Shown in pieces: positions 44,675 to 46,685 of a stretch of 46,685 bases of DNA; positions within the stretch are counted from its first letter, which is position 1; each line of letters starts with the position of its first letter. The DNA lies in NCBI RefSeq assembly GCF_002159975.1, contig NZ_NFJR01000018.1:1-46685 (forward strand), written 5' to 3'. Made by a program: the position numbers and the translations under genes. The notes under the pieces are model-generated. The model saw nothing but the letters and a program-made list of their open reading frames with translations. It made no database searches and was not told where the DNA came from. The stretch comes from Barnesiella sp. An22. Its GTDB lineage: Bacteria > Bacteroidota > Bacteroidia > Bacteroidales > Barnesiellaceae.

Positions 44675-46685
44675 CTATTCTCCATCCTTGTTCTCCTCTT
44701 CCTCTTGCTGCGGGATGAGGTGTTTCAGTTCCGGATCATTTTTTATTCTTTCCATTTCTTCTTCTATTATCTGCAACACGTCCGCCTTTATCTGCGAGTA
44801 GTTGCGGTCAATCTGCTGTTGCATGATGTCGTTTCCGTCCACGTCCCTGAACTCGTTAATGACAGGGATTTTCTTGTAGGTTTTCATCTCTTCCGATACC
44901 TTTGCGCTGTCCACGATGATGCGGGCGTGGAAAATCTTCTGGTCTATCTCCTCCCCGAAATTGTCGGCCACGCTGCCCACGAACGTGCCCTGCGAGAGGT
45001 TGGCTATCTTGGAGGCGGGTATCAGGGAATCGAGCTGCGTGTTGATGGAAGTCGAAGTGTCCTGACGGTTGATGGATATGGACTGCCGCTGCTGGAGAAT
45101 CTTGCCGAACCGTTCCGACAGTGATTTTGCCGTTTCTCCGACCACTTGTCCGCTGAAGATATTGCCCACCGTGTTCTGGATAACCTTCGCCTCCTTGTCG
45201 CCGTAGTCACGTGCAAGCTGCGAGAAGTCCTGGAAGCCGAGACAGAGGGCCACCTTGTTGCTTCGGGCGGTCGCAATCAGGTTGTCGATACCCCGGAAAT
45301 AGATGGTCGGAAGCTCGTCGATGATGATGGAACTCTTGAGCTGCCCTTTCTTGTTCACCAGTTTAACGATGCGTGAATTATACAGGCCGAGAGCCGCCGA
45401 ATAGATATTCTGCCTGTCCGGATTATTGCCCACGCAGAGGATTTTGGGGTGTTCGGGATTGTTCAGGTCAAGGGTGAAATCGTCTCCCGTCATCACCCAG
45501 TAAAGCTGTGGTGAGATCATGCGTGAAAGCGGGATTTTCGCACTTGCTATCTGGCCCTGGAGCTGGTCTTGAGCTCCGCCTTGCCAGGCATCCATAAAGG
45601 GGGAAAGATAGTTTTCGAGGGACGGATACGAGGTAAGAATCGTGAAAATATCCGCGTACGGCTTGTTCAGGAATTCGATTGCATGAGGGAACGTGCAATA
45701 TTTTCCGTCCTTGTAAATCCGTAAATACCAGATAATTGCAGCGAGCAGAATAATCGGGGATTCCACGAAAAAGTCACCCTGTTTCTGTATCCAGGTCTTG
45801 TTCAAATTGAGCATTATGGTATAGGCACTTTCGTAGGCATCGCTGATGTCTGCCATGAATCTAGGATTGATTGGATTGCATCGGTGGCTGCGTCTGGGGT
45901 CATCGAAATTGATGACATAGAATTCCGGCTTGACTTTGTAATGTTGTCTGTGCTTGAGCAGATGGTTGTAGGCTATCTCCGAGAGGTCCGGAAACTTGTA
46001 GTCATAGATATACATGGCAAAGGATTTCTCGATTTGCTGTTTGATGTAGTTGTTCACCACGGCATAGCTCTTTCCGGAGCCCGGTGTTCCCAGCACGATA
46101 GAGGCTCTGAACGGGTTTACGATATTGATCCAGCCGTCCCATTCCTTGCCCTGATAGACAAATTTCGTGGGCAGGTTGACGGAATACTCGTTTTCCATAA
46201 GCCTTGTTTCCTGCATGAAACTTTCGTTGGCGGTGTTGAACACGTCTTCCATGAGGTTGTGTTTCAGCATACGGCTGATCCATATTCCCGACATGAGCAG
46301 GAGAATGTAGCCTGTGGTGAGCGTCAGCGTATATACGGTAGCGTTCACTGTCGTATTGAACGGCAGGTCAAGCATCCACCAGTTCATGAAGAACAGGACG
46401 ATGCCGCCGAGGAAGGCGGCGTATATCTTCCGCCACGTCATTTTCTGGTTCTTGACCCCTTTCGTACCCAGGCACGAAAGGCCCAGGAATATGAAGGCGA
46501 ACACTTTCGTCACAAGCAGGTTGCTGAACAGTCCTGCCGTCCTCTGGAAGTTCAGCAGGATTCTGTCCACGACTCTGATGTTGATACCCATGTCCACGAA
46601 TGTCCCGTAGCAGAACCAATAGACGTGGATGACAATAAACACGATGGAAATGGCACGCATGAACTCCATGACCTTGGCCAGTCCT
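44675..46685 (-). CDS. mobC: Second MobC/TraG-family coupling protein, cut by window end
   Basis: A diverged paralogue of the mobC at 20899-22917. At least 669 residues lie inside the window; the frame stays open to the edge (GLAKV before the first Met), and comparison with the first copy (RALAKIMDF) suggests about eight codons are missing. N-terminal transmembrane segments, Walker A GTPGSGKS and SIIIDELPTIYFRG are intact, as is TARSNKVALCLGFQDFSQL. Its C-terminus is longer and acidic (QQEEEENKDGE). It would belong to a second ICE whose mobB, mobA and tra genes lie to the right. Confidence 0.93.
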   Translation of the reverse strand, partial: GLAKVMEFMRAISIVFIVIHVYWFCYGTFVDMGINIRVVDRILLNFQRTAGLFSNLLVTKVFAFIFLGLSCLGTKGVKNQKMTWRKIYAAFLGGIVLFFMNWWMLDLPFNTTVNATVYTLTLTTGYILLLMSGIWISRMLKHNLMEDVFNTANESFMQETRLMENEYSVNLPTKFVYQGKEWDGWINIVNPFRASIVLGTPGSGKSYAVVNNYIKQQIEKSFAMYIYDYKFPDLSEIAYNHLLKHRQHYKVKPEFYVINFDDPRRSHRCNPINPRFMADISDAYESAYTIMLNLNKTWIQKQGDFFVESPIILLAAIIWYLRIYKDGKYCTFPHAIEFLNKPYADIFTILTSYPSLENYLSPFMDAWQGGAQDQLQGQIASAKIPLSRMISPQLYWVMTGDDFTLDLNNPEHPKILCVGNNPDRQNIYSAALGLYNSRIVKLVNKKGQLKSSIIIDELPTIYFRGIDNLIATARSNKVALCLGFQDFSQLARDYGDKEAKVIQNTVGNIFSGQVVGETAKSLSERFGKILQQRQSISINRQDTSTSINTQLDSLIPASKIANLSQGTFVGSVADNFGEEIDQKIFHARIIVDSAKVSEEMKTYKKIPVINEFRDVDGNDIMQQQIDRNYSQIKADVLQIIEEEMERIKNDPELKHLIPQQEEEENKDGE

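Overview
The window looks like a gut Bacteroidales chromosome (Bacteroides/Parabacteroides/Prevotella group). It is filled by most of a CTnDOT/CTnERL-type integrative conjugative element (ICE), followed by the start of a second, related ICE. Pointers are TetQ-RteA-RteB-RteC, MobA-MobB-MobC, the TraA-to-TraQ gene order, Bacteroides-style promoters (TAnnTTTG) and the near absence of Shine-Dalgarno sites.

Layout. 1-8303: a topoisomerase III gene (Exc of CTnDOT) that has lost its 5' end, a DUF1896 gene and a giant methylase/helicase. 8304-14519: a low-GC resistance and regulatory block, with the tetQ leader, tetQ, sensor kinase rteA and NtrC-type regulator rteB. 14520-16116: a strongly structured RNA leader, a small RibD/DHFR-like gene and rteC. 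16117-20890: an AT-rich cargo pair, a DUF4143 AAA ATPase and a 1084-residue KAP-type membrane NTPase, ending in nested inverted repeats. 20899-24602 (minus strand): mobC, mobB, mobA. 24603-25311: gene-poor, palindrome-rich oriT candidate. 25312-38898: the tra operon, with ParA-like TraA, DUF3408 proteins, a VirB4-type TraG, channel proteins TraE-TraO, primase, TraQ and a lysozyme-like protein. 39386-42731 (minus strand): an accessory operon of small proteins plus PcfJ- and PcfK-like proteins. 42732-43802: gene-free, with four successive large hairpins and a possible ICE end. 43803-44504: an AT-rich orphan that may be a gene remnant. 44675-46685 (minus strand): a second mobC running off the window.

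How the parts fit. Tetracycline is expected to relieve a block in the tetQ leader, giving TetQ and the RteA/RteB phosphorelay. RteB would activate rteC, and a sigma-54-like -24/-12 site lies just ahead of rteC. In CTnDOT, RteC switches on xis2c-xis2d-orf3-exc, which then activates mob and tra. Here the excision genes and integrase are not visible and exc is cut, so this copy may be unable to excise by itself while keeping a full transfer apparatus.

The best candidates for undescribed biology are the DUF4143-KAP pair next to mobC, the rod-like RNA leader at 14568-14771, and the four-hairpin region at 43178-43524. All coordinates and motifs were read by eye. Family assignments come from recognition of motifs and gene order, not from a search.
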